NCBI RefSeq assembly: GCF_037782385.1
Contig: NZ_JBBEXD010000004.1
Coordinates: 1-64,000 of the forward strand
From: Ascidiimonas meishanensis
Lineage (GTDB): Bacteria > Bacteroidota > Bacteroidia > Flavobacteriales > Flavobacteriaceae
DNA: 64,000 nucleotides
Reading direction: 5' to 3'
A program made the translations under genes and the position numbers. Below, one piece after another: positions 35,122-44,213 of this stretch. Below the pieces are notes generated by a model, which was not told the origin of the DNA, searched no databases, and saw only the letters and a list, made by a program, of their open reading frames with translations. The first letter of the stretch is position 1, and each line of letters opens with the position of its first letter.

Positions 35122-35152
35122 TAACCCGAAATCTAATGAAGATTTCGGGTTA
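35122..35152 (-). terminator. Terminator at the end of the dcw operon
   Basis: A perfect 13-bp stem, with left arm 35122-35134 (TAACCCGAAATCT) and right arm 35140-35152, closes on a 5-base loop 35 bases after the ftsZ stop. The following minus-strand sequence is T/A-rich. Confidence 0.8.
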
Positions 35153-35187
35153 AAATGTAGCAGATACAGTAGGTTAATTATATATTT

Positions 35188-37119
35188 TTAATCTACATTA
35201 TCGTGCAAAAATGAATTGTTTGACCGCAGTTGATTTTCGTCATTACTATCTGTACCAATAGAGGTTCTTGATGAGTTTTCAGTATTACTCTTACTCTCAA
35301 GCTCTATACCCATTCTCTTATATGCAGGCTGTTTCTCAATTTCATCTATCCTTGAAATATTATTTTGAAACTTGTAGTTAAATTCCTTGAGCTTCTTTCT
35401 TCTCTCTTCGGCTCTCAGCTTCAATGTATCGGCAATGGAGCAATTTAAAGGATCTATTTCGTCTATATTTTTTTCAGTCTCAATAGTGGCTTCCACCCTT
35501 TTTTCAAAAACCAAAGCCTCTTCAGTAATTTCTGTCTTGTTCTCTTTTGCCTTAGCCGATGACAGTTGTTGCTCTATTTCCATATAGTCGTCCAGACTAT
35601 ATCTTTTTTCGCCTTGATCTGAATACTCTGTGATAGGAATTACTTCTACCGGATCTTTCACTTCATAATCTTTTACATCCTCAGTTAAATCAAATAGCAC
35701 CACATTAGATGGATTTTCTTCGTTCTCAACCTCCTTGTTCTGAACTGGGAGATCAAATGCAAGCGTAATTTGATTTTCATTTTCAGATTTCACAATTTCT
35801 GGATCAACCACATCCATATCTTTTAATTTTGGAGTGGTATCTATAATCACAAAATCGTCTGTATCTGCAATGATCTCGTCATATACTACGTTTATATTTC
35901 TTATGATATCCGTTGTAGGAATCAAATTAGTATTTAATGAAGAGGTTTCATCTGTAAGGGTATGCCTAATTACAGGAGCAGCAGGTTTCTCTTGTGGTAA
36001 AAACTGTTTTTTACTAATTGGAGGATCAAAAAAGCTAGCTGTTTTTTGCGGACTTAGATTCTGAGTTGCTTTTTGTTCATCTTCTAAGGTATGAATAATC
36101 TTTTTAGTCTCGGTATTTACAATTTCATCTTGCTGTTCTACATTAAACCCAGTTGCTATTACAGTCACAGCGATAGCATCTCCTAAATCTTCATCTTCAC
36201 CCACACCCATAATAATATTAGCTCCATGCCCTGCCTCATTTTGAATATGGTCATTAATCTCTCCTATTTCATCAATAGTAATTTCCTGACTTCCTGAAAC
36301 AATTAATAGCAAAACATTCTTAGCACCTCGTATTTTATTGTCATTTAACAATGGGGAATCTAAAGCTTTTGTAATAGCCTCTTGAGCTCTACTCTCTCCG
36401 TCTGCGGAGGCCGATCCCATAATTGCAGTACCACTATTAGACAAAACGGTTTTTGCATCTCTAAGGTCAATATTTTGAGTATAGTGATGTGTTATTACCT
36501 CAGCTATACCTCTAGAAGCCGTAGCAAGCACTTCATCTGCTTTTGAAAAACCAGCTTTAAACCCAAGGTTTCCATAAACCTCTCGTAGTTTATTATTATT
36601 GATAACAATTAAAGAATCTACATGTCTTCGCAAATTTTCTACACCTAATTGCGCTTGTTTATTTCGCATTTTGCCTTCAAACTGAAATGGTATGGTGACT
36701 ATTCCTACCGTAAGAATATCCATATCCTTTGCCATTTTGGCAATTATAGGAGCTGCCCCTGTACCTGTGCCGCCTCCCATACCAGCGGTGATAAAAATCA
36801 TTTTGGTATTAGTGTCTAGCATTGCTTTTATCTCTTCTAGACTTTCTATGGCAGATTGCTCTCCAACTTCTGGATTGGCGCCAGCACCCAAACCTTCTGT
36901 TAAAGAAACACCTAATTGTATTTTATTAGGTATTGAACTATTTTCTAATGCCTGTGCATCTGTATTACATATTACAAAGTCTACCCCTTTAATGCCTTGC
37001 TTAAACATATGGTTAATAGCATTACTGCCGCCGCCTCCTACACCAATTACCTTGATAACGTTACTTTGGTTTTTAGGAAGATCAAATGAAATATTGCCAA
37101 AATCTGTGTTGCTGCTCAT
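35188..37119 (-). CDS. ftsZ: Cell division protein FtsZ, long flavobacterial form
   Basis: The tubulin-like GTPase that forms the division ring. The GTPase domain spans about residues 15-325 with VGGGGSNAINHM, the tubulin signature GGGTGTGAAPI, and the T7-loop region (NIDLRDAKTVL). The chain is 643 residues, compared with about 380 in E. coli, because an acidic, low-complexity C-terminal linker of roughly 300 residues follows the core. It ends in a short conserved-looking peptide (RSNNSFLHDN) that probably binds FtsA. It is the last gene of the dcw run, 28 bases after ftsA, and is followed by a strong hairpin. Confidence 0.97.
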   Translation of the reverse strand: MSSNTDFGNISFDLPKNQSNVIKVIGVGGGGSNAINHMFKQGIKGVDFVICNTDAQALENSSIPNKIQLGVSLTEGLGAGANPEVGEQSAIESLEEIKAMLDTNTKMIFITAGMGGGTGTGAAPIIAKMAKDMDILTVGIVTIPFQFEGKMRNKQAQLGVENLRRHVDSLIVINNNKLREVYGNLGFKAGFSKADEVLATASRGIAEVITHHYTQNIDLRDAKTVLSNSGTAIMGSASADGESRAQEAITKALDSPLLNDNKIRGAKNVLLLIVSGSQEITIDEIGEINDHIQNEAGHGANIIMGVGEDEDLGDAIAVTVIATGFNVEQQDEIVNTETKKIIHTLEDEQKATQNLSPQKTASFFDPPISKKQFLPQEKPAAPVIRHTLTDETSSLNTNLIPTTDIIRNINVVYDEIIADTDDFVIIDTTPKLKDMDVVDPEIVKSENENQITLAFDLPVQNKEVENEENPSNVVLFDLTEDVKDYEVKDPVEVIPITEYSDQGEKRYSLDDYMEIEQQLSSAKAKENKTEITEEALVFEKRVEATIETEKNIDEIDPLNCSIADTLKLRAEERRKKLKEFNYKFQNNISRIDEIEKQPAYKRMGIELESKSNTENSSRTSIGTDSNDENQLRSNNSFLHDNVD

Positions 37120-37147
37120 AATTAATATTTACTGGTTCTTTTGTAGC

Positions 37148-38488
37148 TTATTCTGCGTTATCTAAAAAATCTTTTAACTTTTCCGACCATTTTTCAAAAA
37201 TGGACTTCCGTTGTTTCTTGTAGGCTTCGTTGGTTTGGGATTCTTGCGGTTCTGTATCTAAAACTGCTTCTTCATTTTTATGAGATGATTGTTGTTCTAA
37301 ATCTGTTGATTTAAAATTATTTTTATGCTGTCTTCTTAAGGCATTCATCACAAGACCTACTGCGGTTGCATATAATGGACTTGCTGTTTCTGCATCAGAA
37401 TCTCCAGCGAGGTGTTCGTTTGGAAAACCAATACGAGTGTCCATTCCTGTAATATATTCAACTAATTGTTTTAAATGTTTTAACTGGCTACCACCACCCG
37501 TTAATACGATCCCTGCTATTAGCTTTTTCTTTTGGTCTTCATGCCCGTAATTTTTTATCTCCATATATACCTGCTCAATAATTTCAACTACTCTTGCATG
37601 TATAATTTTAGATAAATTTTTAAGGGTAATTTCTTTAGGTTCTCTTCCTCTTAGTCCTGGAATGGATACTATTTCATTATCCTTATTTTCACCAGGCCAT
37701 GCCGATCCGAATTTTATTTTCAACAATTCAGCTTGTTTCTCAATAATGGAACAACCTTCTTTAATATCTTCTGTGATTACATTACCACCAAAAGGAATCA
37801 CTGCTGTATGCCTTATGATACCATCTTTAAAAATAGCGAGATCTGTAGTACCACCTCCAATATCTATTAAGGCAACCCCAGCTTCTTTTTCTTCCCTGCT
37901 AAGAACTGCGTTAGCAGAAGCAAGAGGCTCTAATGTTATACCCGAAAGATCAAGACCTGAGCTTTTTACACAACGTCCAATATTTCTAATGGAAGATACT
38001 TGCCCAACCACCACATGGAAATTAGCCTCCAATCTTCCTCCATACATCCCAATAGGCTCTTTTATTTCTGCCTGCCCATCTACTTTGTATTCTTGAGGTA
38101 GTACATGAATAATTTCTTCTCCAGGAAGCATTACCAATTTATAAACCTGATTACAAAGATTGTCCACATCGTCTTCATCTATCACTTCGTCAGAATTGGG
38201 ACGAGTGATATAATCACTGTGCTGAAGGCTTCTGATATGCTGTCCTGCAATACCAACTACTACCTCTGCAATTTTTAGCCCAGAATTACTCTCTGCCTGT
38301 TCTACTGCCTGTTGTATAGACTGGATAGTTTGAGTGATGTTATTAACCACGCCACGATGTACCCCAAGACTCTTGGACTTACCAATACCAAGAATTTCAA
38401 TTTTACCATACTCGTTCTCACGACCAATCATGGCCACAATCTTAGTGGTACCAATATCTAACCCTACTGCATAATTTTTGTGTTCCAT
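37148..38488 (-). CDS. ftsA: Cell division protein FtsA
   Basis: An actin-like ATPase that tethers FtsZ to the membrane. The 446-residue chain contains the phosphate-1 motif (YAVGLDIGTTKIVAMIG), the SHS2 insertion (GVHRGVVNNITQTIQSI), phosphate-2 (ALIDIGGGTTDLAIF) and the adenosine motif (IVLTGGGSQLKHL). The C-terminus carries a polar linker and an amphipathic, Trp-containing end (IFEKWSEKLKDFLDN) that likely serves as the membrane-targeting helix. It is 3 bases after ftsQ and 28 bases before ftsZ. Confidence 0.97.
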   Translation of the reverse strand: MEHKNYAVGLDIGTTKIVAMIGRENEYGKIEILGIGKSKSLGVHRGVVNNITQTIQSIQQAVEQAESNSGLKIAEVVVGIAGQHIRSLQHSDYITRPNSDEVIDEDDVDNLCNQVYKLVMLPGEEIIHVLPQEYKVDGQAEIKEPIGMYGGRLEANFHVVVGQVSSIRNIGRCVKSSGLDLSGITLEPLASANAVLSREEKEAGVALIDIGGGTTDLAIFKDGIIRHTAVIPFGGNVITEDIKEGCSIIEKQAELLKIKFGSAWPGENKDNEIVSIPGLRGREPKEITLKNLSKIIHARVVEIIEQVYMEIKNYGHEDQKKKLIAGIVLTGGGSQLKHLKQLVEYITGMDTRIGFPNEHLAGDSDAETASPLYATAVGLVMNALRRQHKNNFKSTDLEQQSSHKNEEAVLDTEPQESQTNEAYKKQRKSIFEKWSEKLKDFLDNAE

Positions 38489-38491
38489 CTT

Positions 38492-39208
38492 TTACTTTTT
38501 GGTGCACACTACCTGATTATCAAATTTCAAACTCACCACTTTATAGTTATTTAAAGTTCCATCTTTTAATGCTTTCTGATAAAATGCTTTAAAATTTCTA
38601 AACTTTGTCTCTAGCTTTTCTACTTTACCTAAGCCTATTTTAAAATCATAGGTACGTACACTTAATATCATATTTTTTTCACCAGAATGTATTCCGGTAA
38701 TATTCTTTAAGAGAAAATCATCTTTTACAATGTAATCTGCCAAACCATAGAGCGCTTCTAAAGTATTTTCATTTACCACCCCTGTAATTAGTGGAACTCT
38801 TGCAGAAAACACGGGTGAAAGCGGCATCTTTTTCCCTTCTGAATCCAGATAATAAGAATCAACACCTTCAATACGGGCTATTGGCTTTCTTTGATTTATT
38901 CTGGCTTCAAGCTGCCCATTAACTGTCATATAGACTTGAGCATCCTGAATCATTTGGTTTTTATTAAGTACATTCTCCAGCGTATTCAAAACTAATTTTT
39001 CTTTGGTAATACTCGTTATAGTTTCTTCATTTTGTATTAACAATTTATTAACCATCGGATACGTAATAAAAGGAGGTTGCCCATCTGTAAATTTAATCTC
39101 TAATTTTGCCAGGTTTCTTTTCTCGTTACGCATGTTGGTGAAAGAAAACAATAGTATTGCCAATACTACTGCAATCACCAATCTCAGTATATTTAGCTTA
39201 CGATGCAT
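38492..39208 (-). CDS. ftsQ: Cell division protein FtsQ
   Basis: A 238-residue bitopic membrane protein with a short basic N-terminus, one helix (ILRLVIAVVLAILLFSF) and a periplasmic part with POTRA-like beta/alpha order (LEIKFTDGQPPFITYPMVNK, LNKNQMIQDAQVYMTVNGQL). The conserved region ARINQRKPIARIEG is followed by SYYLDSEGKKMPL, a hallmark of FtsQ. Sequence identity within this family is always low, so identification rests on these motifs and on its place between murC and ftsA. The start overlaps the murC stop by 11 bases. Confidence 0.93.
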   Translation of the reverse strand: MHRKLNILRLVIAVVLAILLFSFTNMRNEKRNLAKLEIKFTDGQPPFITYPMVNKLLIQNEETITSITKEKLVLNTLENVLNKNQMIQDAQVYMTVNGQLEARINQRKPIARIEGVDSYYLDSEGKKMPLSPVFSARVPLITGVVNENTLEALYGLADYIVKDDFLLKNITGIHSGEKNMILSVRTYDFKIGLGKVEKLETKFRNFKAFYQKALKDGTLNNYKVVSLKFDNQVVCTKK

Positions 39209-40550
39209 TCTTCAAAATATTTATTATTTGTTGTACTTCCGCTCCTATATCACCTGCTCCCATTGTTATTATTAATTCAGCAGGCTTGGTTTCAACATAT
39301 GCTAATAATTCAGGTTTTGTTTTTAGCGATTTCTTAGACCTACTTATTTTATTTAAGAGCCAAGATGAAGTAACGCCTTCAATAGGCAACTCTCTGGCTG
39401 GATAAATATCTAATAAAACAACTTCATCAAATTTTGATAAGCTACTTGCAAATTCTTCAACAAAATCACGCGTACGAGTGTACAAATGAGGCTGAAAAAT
39501 TGCCAATGTTTTTTTATTGGGATACATTTCACTTACAGCTTGATGAACCGCATTAATTTCAGTAGGATGATGTGCATAATCGTCAATATAAACCAATTCC
39601 GGTTTATTGATATGTACACTAAAACGTCTTTGCACACCTTTAAAAGTCTTGAGTGCTTTGGCGAGGCGGTTGGTGGGGGTGCCGGTCTCTACCGCCATCG
39701 CAAAAGCTACTAATCCGTTTAACAAATTATGTTTTCCAGGCTTGTTAAACTCTACACCCCTGATCACCTCAGTTGGCGTCACCACATCAAAAACGTAGGT
39801 CGCATTTTTGATCTTCAAATTCTGTATGCTATAATCGGAATCATCGTCAATTCCATAGGTTATACCCTTGATAGGGAGTCCGTTTCTAATAAATAATTTA
39901 CCATTAGGTTTTATGCATTTTGCAAAATCCCTAAATGATTTTTCTAATTCAGATGCATTTCCATAAATGTCTAGATGGTCTGCGTCCATAGAGGTAATGC
40001 AAGCTACATCTGGAGAAAGGTGCAAAAAAGAACGATCAAACTCATCAGCTTCCGCTACCGTTACTTCACTGCCATCCATTATAAAATTACTACCAAAATT
40101 CTCTGACACTCCGCCTAGAAAAGCGGTTAAGGAAGTGCCTGTTTCATTCAAAATATGAGTTAAAATAGCAGATGTTGTGGTTTTACCATGCGTTCCTGCT
40201 ACTGCAAAACTAAAGGTGCTTTTTGTAAGCATTCCTAATACTTTTGCGCGCTTTTCAACCACAAATTCATTTCTACTGAAAAACTGAAACTCTGTATGAG
40301 TCTCCGGAACCGCAGGTGTATAAACCACGAGTGTTTTTTCTTTGTTAAGACACCATTCTGGGATGAGACTTATATCATCTTTATAATGTATTTCAATGTC
40401 ATTTGCCTCCATCTGCTCAGTAAGCTTTGTACGAGTCTTATCGTAACCTGCCACTTGCTTTCCTATAAATCTAAAATAGCGAGCGAGGGCAGACATGCCA
40501 ATGCCACCAATCCCTATAAAGTATACGCTATGTACAGATTCTAGATTCAC
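39198..40550 (-). CDS. murC: UDP-N-acetylmuramate--L-alanine ligase
   Basis: The first amino-acid ligase of peptidoglycan synthesis, adding L-Ala to UDP-MurNAc in the cytosol. The 450-residue chain starts with the Rossmann motif VYFIGIGGIGMSALARYF, has the ATP P-loop GTHGKTTTSAI, the conserved EADEFDRSFLHL and YIDDYAHHPTEI, and the C-terminal domain AIFQPHLYTRTRDF. All are typical of MurC. It overlaps murG by 4 bases (ATGA) upstream and ftsQ by 11 bases downstream. Confidence 0.97.
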   Translation of the reverse strand: MNLESVHSVYFIGIGGIGMSALARYFRFIGKQVAGYDKTRTKLTEQMEANDIEIHYKDDISLIPEWCLNKEKTLVVYTPAVPETHTEFQFFSRNEFVVEKRAKVLGMLTKSTFSFAVAGTHGKTTTSAILTHILNETGTSLTAFLGGVSENFGSNFIMDGSEVTVAEADEFDRSFLHLSPDVACITSMDADHLDIYGNASELEKSFRDFAKCIKPNGKLFIRNGLPIKGITYGIDDDSDYSIQNLKIKNATYVFDVVTPTEVIRGVEFNKPGKHNLLNGLVAFAMAVETGTPTNRLAKALKTFKGVQRRFSVHINKPELVYIDDYAHHPTEINAVHQAVSEMYPNKKTLAIFQPHLYTRTRDFVEEFASSLSKFDEVVLLDIYPARELPIEGVTSSWLLNKISRSKKSLKTKPELLAYVETKPAELIITMGAGDIGAEVQQIINILKNAS

Positions 40551-41644
40551 AATTTTGACTTTAATATATTCTCAATTTCATCTACTATGTGCCGAGTTGC
40601 TTCTGGTTTTGCCAACCGGCTAATGTTGGTAGATAATTCTTTTTGAGCAGCTTCAGAAGACATTAAATTCTTAAGCATTGCGCCAAATTCTTGAGCTGCC
40701 TGATCCTCCTTCAACATTAAAGCAGCTCCTTTATCTACTAATGCTTTTGCATTTTTGGCTTGATGATCTTCTGCTACATTAGGAGACGGAATAAAAATTA
40801 CAGGTTTCCCTACAATGGCTAATTCTGAAATAGATCCAGCTCCTGCTCTTGATATAATTATATCTGCTGCTGCATAGGCTTCATCCATATTGGCAATAAA
40901 GGATACGACCTTTATAGCGTCTTGATTGTATTTTTTATAATCCTCTTTATATAATTTTCCACATTGCCAGATGAGTTGAAGTTTTAATTTTTCAAATAGC
41001 GGTAGATGATCCTCAACAATTTTATTCATCATTCTTGCTCCCAAACTCCCGCCAAGTATTAGGATAGTTTTTTTTGTTTCATCTAACTCAAAAAAACGAA
41101 TTCCATTATCTCTCTTAGACGCTATATTCAAAAGGTCTTTACGCACTGGGTTCCCCGTTTTAACAATTTTGTCTTCTGGAAAATATTTTTCCAAACCATC
41201 ATAGGCTACACAAATTCTAGACGCATTAGAAGCAAGCATTCTATTTGTAATTCCCGGATATGAATTCTGTTCTTGCAATACATAAGGAATATGATTTAAA
41301 GCAGCCATTTTAAGGAGCGGTCCGCTTGCATAACCACCTGTACCAATAACAAGGTCTGGTTGTCTTTTTTTAATGATGCTCCTTGCCTTTAACATACTAC
41401 TTACCAATTTAAATGGAAACATTAAATTCTTTAATGTAAGTTTCCGTTGAAATCCAGCAATCCATAATCCTTTTATTTCGTATCCAGCCAGTGGCACTTT
41501 CTCCATTTCCATTCTTCCTTTAGCGCCTACAAAAAGGAAAGTTGCTTCTGGATATCTAAGTCGCAATTCATTTGCTATAGCTATTGCTGGGTAGATATGC
41601 CCCCCAGTTCCTCCACCTGATATGATAAATTTATAACTGCTCAC
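40547..41644 (-). CDS. murG: UDP-GlcNAc:lipid I N-acetylglucosaminyltransferase
   Basis: Makes lipid II at the inner face of the cytoplasmic membrane. The 365-residue chain has the first G-loop (ISGGGTGGHIYPAIAIA), the second G-loop (VIGTGGYASGPLLKMA), the C-terminal motif ILGGSLGARMMN and the GT28 signature with IISRAGAGSISELAIVGKP. Every hallmark of MurG is present. The start overlaps the ftsW stop by 14 bases and the stop overlaps the murC start by 4, so translation is coupled. Confidence 0.97.
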   Translation of the reverse strand: MSSYKFIISGGGTGGHIYPAIAIANELRLRYPEATFLFVGAKGRMEMEKVPLAGYEIKGLWIAGFQRKLTLKNLMFPFKLVSSMLKARSIIKKRQPDLVIGTGGYASGPLLKMAALNHIPYVLQEQNSYPGITNRMLASNASRICVAYDGLEKYFPEDKIVKTGNPVRKDLLNIASKRDNGIRFFELDETKKTILILGGSLGARMMNKIVEDHLPLFEKLKLQLIWQCGKLYKEDYKKYNQDAIKVVSFIANMDEAYAAADIIISRAGAGSISELAIVGKPVIFIPSPNVAEDHQAKNAKALVDKGAALMLKEDQAAQEFGAMLKNLMSSEAAQKELSTNISRLAKPEATRHIVDEIENILKSKL

Positions 41645-42839
41645 TTAAAATTTCTAAAGGGTTGGGTTCTTCCATTTCATTTTTCAGCTCGTTTAACGCT
41701 TCCTGTCTTTTAGCACTCACACTCAAAATAATTCCTAAAGCGAGACATGTCATCCATATTGAAGTTCCCCCACTACTTATTAAGGGAAGTGTTTGTCCTG
41801 TAACAGGAAACAACTCTACTGCTACTGCCATATTAATAAACGCCTGAATTACAATTGGTAAGCCAACACCTATCACTACCAATTTCCCGAAAATATGATC
41901 TGATTTATGTGCAACCACTACAATTCTAAAAAGTAGCAACAGGTACAGAAAAACCAACAATAAACCGCCTAATAAACCATACTCTTCTACTATAATTGCG
42001 AAAATAAAATCTGATGTACTTTGTGGAAGAAAATTTTTCATAACACTCTTTCCTGCGCCTAAACCAGCAACGCCTCCTGTAGCAATGGCTATTTTTGCTT
42101 TCTCTATTTGATAATCTGCTTCTGTATCTTCATTATCTGCAAAATTCTCAATACGGCTAATCCAAGTATCTACACGGTTAGGAAACAACTTTGGAAATGC
42201 TTTTGCTGTAAGCACAAAAAAACTAAGCGCTAAGACCCCAACCCCTAAAATTCCAACAAGATATTTTAATGGATATCCTCCTAGGAAACACAACATTAAA
42301 ACCATAAAAAAGATGATTGCTGTTGTTGAAAAATTAGCGGGAAGAATTAGTGCTAATACGAAAAATACTGGCATCCATAAAGGAACTAAAGAATCTTTAA
42401 AAGTGATTGCCTGATCTTTGATTTTTGACAAGTATCTAGCCACATAAATTAAAAGCACTACCGAAGCTAATGTAGAGGTTTGAAAAGTGACCCCTACAAA
42501 TGGCACTTGAATCCATCTGCTAGCATTTGCTCCTTCTATAACTTTTCCTTGTGCAAGCGTGTATACCAACAAAATTAGTACTACTGGAAGGGCTATAATG
42601 GAAAGTGCTCTGAAGTAGTGGTATGGTATTTTGTGAACTGCATAAATAATAGCAAACCCTAGAACAAGTAACATTGCGTGTTTCACTAAATACCCAATTG
42701 TGGTGCCTTTACCTACCACATATACCAAATTTGTACTTGCGCTATAAACAGGTAAGAATGAGAATAAAGCCAATAAGGCCACTACTGCCCAAATAGCTCT
42801 ATCTCCCTTAATATTCTTAAAAACATCCTGCAAACGCAT
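41631..42839 (-). CDS. ftsW: FtsW, SEDS-family septal peptidoglycan polymerase
   Basis: A polytopic membrane protein of 402 residues with about ten helices. SEDS signatures are visible: GANASRWIQVPFVGVTFQTS, the large extracellular loop after TWISRIENF, TGGVAGLGAGKSVMKNFLPQ, TSDFIFAIIVEEYGLLGG and the end LPLISSGGTSIWM. FtsW polymerises lipid II together with the class b PBP encoded upstream as ftsI. Its place between murD and murG distinguishes it from the paralog RodA. Confidence 0.95.
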   Translation of the reverse strand: MRLQDVFKNIKGDRAIWAVVALLALFSFLPVYSASTNLVYVVGKGTTIGYLVKHAMLLVLGFAIIYAVHKIPYHYFRALSIIALPVVLILLVYTLAQGKVIEGANASRWIQVPFVGVTFQTSTLASVVLLIYVARYLSKIKDQAITFKDSLVPLWMPVFFVLALILPANFSTTAIIFFMVLMLCFLGGYPLKYLVGILGVGVLALSFFVLTAKAFPKLFPNRVDTWISRIENFADNEDTEADYQIEKAKIAIATGGVAGLGAGKSVMKNFLPQSTSDFIFAIIVEEYGLLGGLLLVFLYLLLLFRIVVVAHKSDHIFGKLVVIGVGLPIVIQAFINMAVAVELFPVTGQTLPLISSGGTSIWMTCLALGIILSVSAKRQEALNELKNEMEEPNPLEILSEQL

Positions 42840-42848
42840 ATGTATGAT

Positions 42849-44183
42849 TTATAGATTTTTTACTGCATTTTTAAATTGATTTCCACGATCTTCATAGTTT
42901 TCAAAAAGATCAAAACTAGCACAGGCTGGAGATAATAATACTGCATCTCCCTTTTCTGCTATTTTATATGCCATCTTTACAGCATCACTCATAGCATCTG
43001 TTTCTACCATTAAATCTGCTATATTTCCAAAAGCCTCCATTATTTTAGAATTATCTAGCCCTAGACAAATAATTGCTTTTACTTTCTCTCTCACCAATGG
43101 CAATAAAGGAGTATAGTCATTTCCTTTATCTGTACCCCCTACGATCCAGATAGTTGGAACCGACATACTATCTAGGGCAAAAAAGGTGGCATTAACATTG
43201 GTTGCCTTAGAATCATTAATGTATTGTACATTATGTATTTTAAGTACCTTCTCCAATCTATGCTCAGCTCCGTGAAAATTCTCTAAAGACGCACGAATGG
43301 TTTCTTTTCTTATACTTAAGAGCTTTGCAATGGTAGATGCAGCCATTGCGTTTTTGGCGTTGTGCTTGCCCTCTAATGCAAATGTTTCTGTTGACATATT
43401 TACTTGTTCTTGGTCTATATTTATTATTATTTCCTTGTTATCTAAATACGCTCCCTGGGTTAATTTTTCCTTAATTGAAAAAGGAAGTAATGTTGACTTC
43501 ACTGGATGGTTTCTCAACCAATTTGTAATTACTGCATCATCATTATCATAGATTAGGTAGTCTGTCACGTCCTGATTCATTGCAATTCTAAATTTTGATG
43601 CGATATACTTTTCAAAATTGTAATCATACCTATCTAAATGATCTGGGGTAATATTGGTAATTACGGCTATATGTGGTTTAAAACCTTTTATACCATCTAG
43701 CTGAAAACTACTTATCTCAAGTACGTAATAAGCCTTATCATCTAAGGCCACTACTTTGGCAAAACTATCTCCAATATTACCAGCAACACCTACATTTAAT
43801 CCCGCAGCCTTGAGCATATGCCCTGCTAACATAGTGGTAGTTGTTTTTCCATTACTGCCAGTAATACCTACCAATATTGCCTTAGTATAGCGTGCTGCAA
43901 ACTCAATCTCAGAAATTACTGGCACCCCTAGCTCTTGAAGGCTTTTAACTAAAGGGACACTCTCTGGTATACCCGGACTCTTCATTACCAGATCTGCATC
44001 TAAAATCAATGCTTCCGTATGCCCTTGCTCTTCCCATTCAATCTCAAAATCTTTTAAAACATTTTTATATTCATTAGTCATCTTTCCATTATCGGAAACA
44101 AATACTTTGAATCCTTCTTTCTTACCCAAAATGGCCGTGCCTACTCCGCTTTCTCCTCCCCCTAAAATGACCAACTTTTGCAT
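42849..44183 (-). CDS. murD: UDP-N-acetylmuramoylalanine--D-glutamate ligase
   Basis: The second Mur ligase, adding D-Glu. The 444-residue chain starts with VILGGGESGVGTAILGK, has the P-loop GITGSNGKTTTTML, the middle-domain sequence ITPDHLDRYDYNFEKYIASK, and the C-terminal INDSKATNVNATFFAL and IVGGTDKGNDY characteristic of MurD. The end LSPACASFDLFENYEDRGNQ is fully conserved, so it appears complete and active. It follows mraY with a 30-base gap and precedes ftsW by 9 bases. Confidence 0.97.
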   Translation of the reverse strand: MQKLVILGGGESGVGTAILGKKEGFKVFVSDNGKMTNEYKNVLKDFEIEWEEQGHTEALILDADLVMKSPGIPESVPLVKSLQELGVPVISEIEFAARYTKAILVGITGSNGKTTTTMLAGHMLKAAGLNVGVAGNIGDSFAKVVALDDKAYYVLEISSFQLDGIKGFKPHIAVITNITPDHLDRYDYNFEKYIASKFRIAMNQDVTDYLIYDNDDAVITNWLRNHPVKSTLLPFSIKEKLTQGAYLDNKEIIINIDQEQVNMSTETFALEGKHNAKNAMAASTIAKLLSIRKETIRASLENFHGAEHRLEKVLKIHNVQYINDSKATNVNATFFALDSMSVPTIWIVGGTDKGNDYTPLLPLVREKVKAIICLGLDNSKIMEAFGNIADLMVETDAMSDAVKMAYKIAEKGDAVLLSPACASFDLFENYEDRGNQFKNAVKNL

Positions 44184-44213
44184 TTCGTTTTACTTAATTT
44201 ACTTTCTTAATTC

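Noticed and set aside
35188..37119. Fusion or frameshift as the reason for FtsZ being 643 residues
   Set aside because: The extra 300 residues are a low-complexity acidic linker with an end peptide likely to bind FtsA; long linkers are common in flavobacterial FtsZ, so this is not an anomaly.
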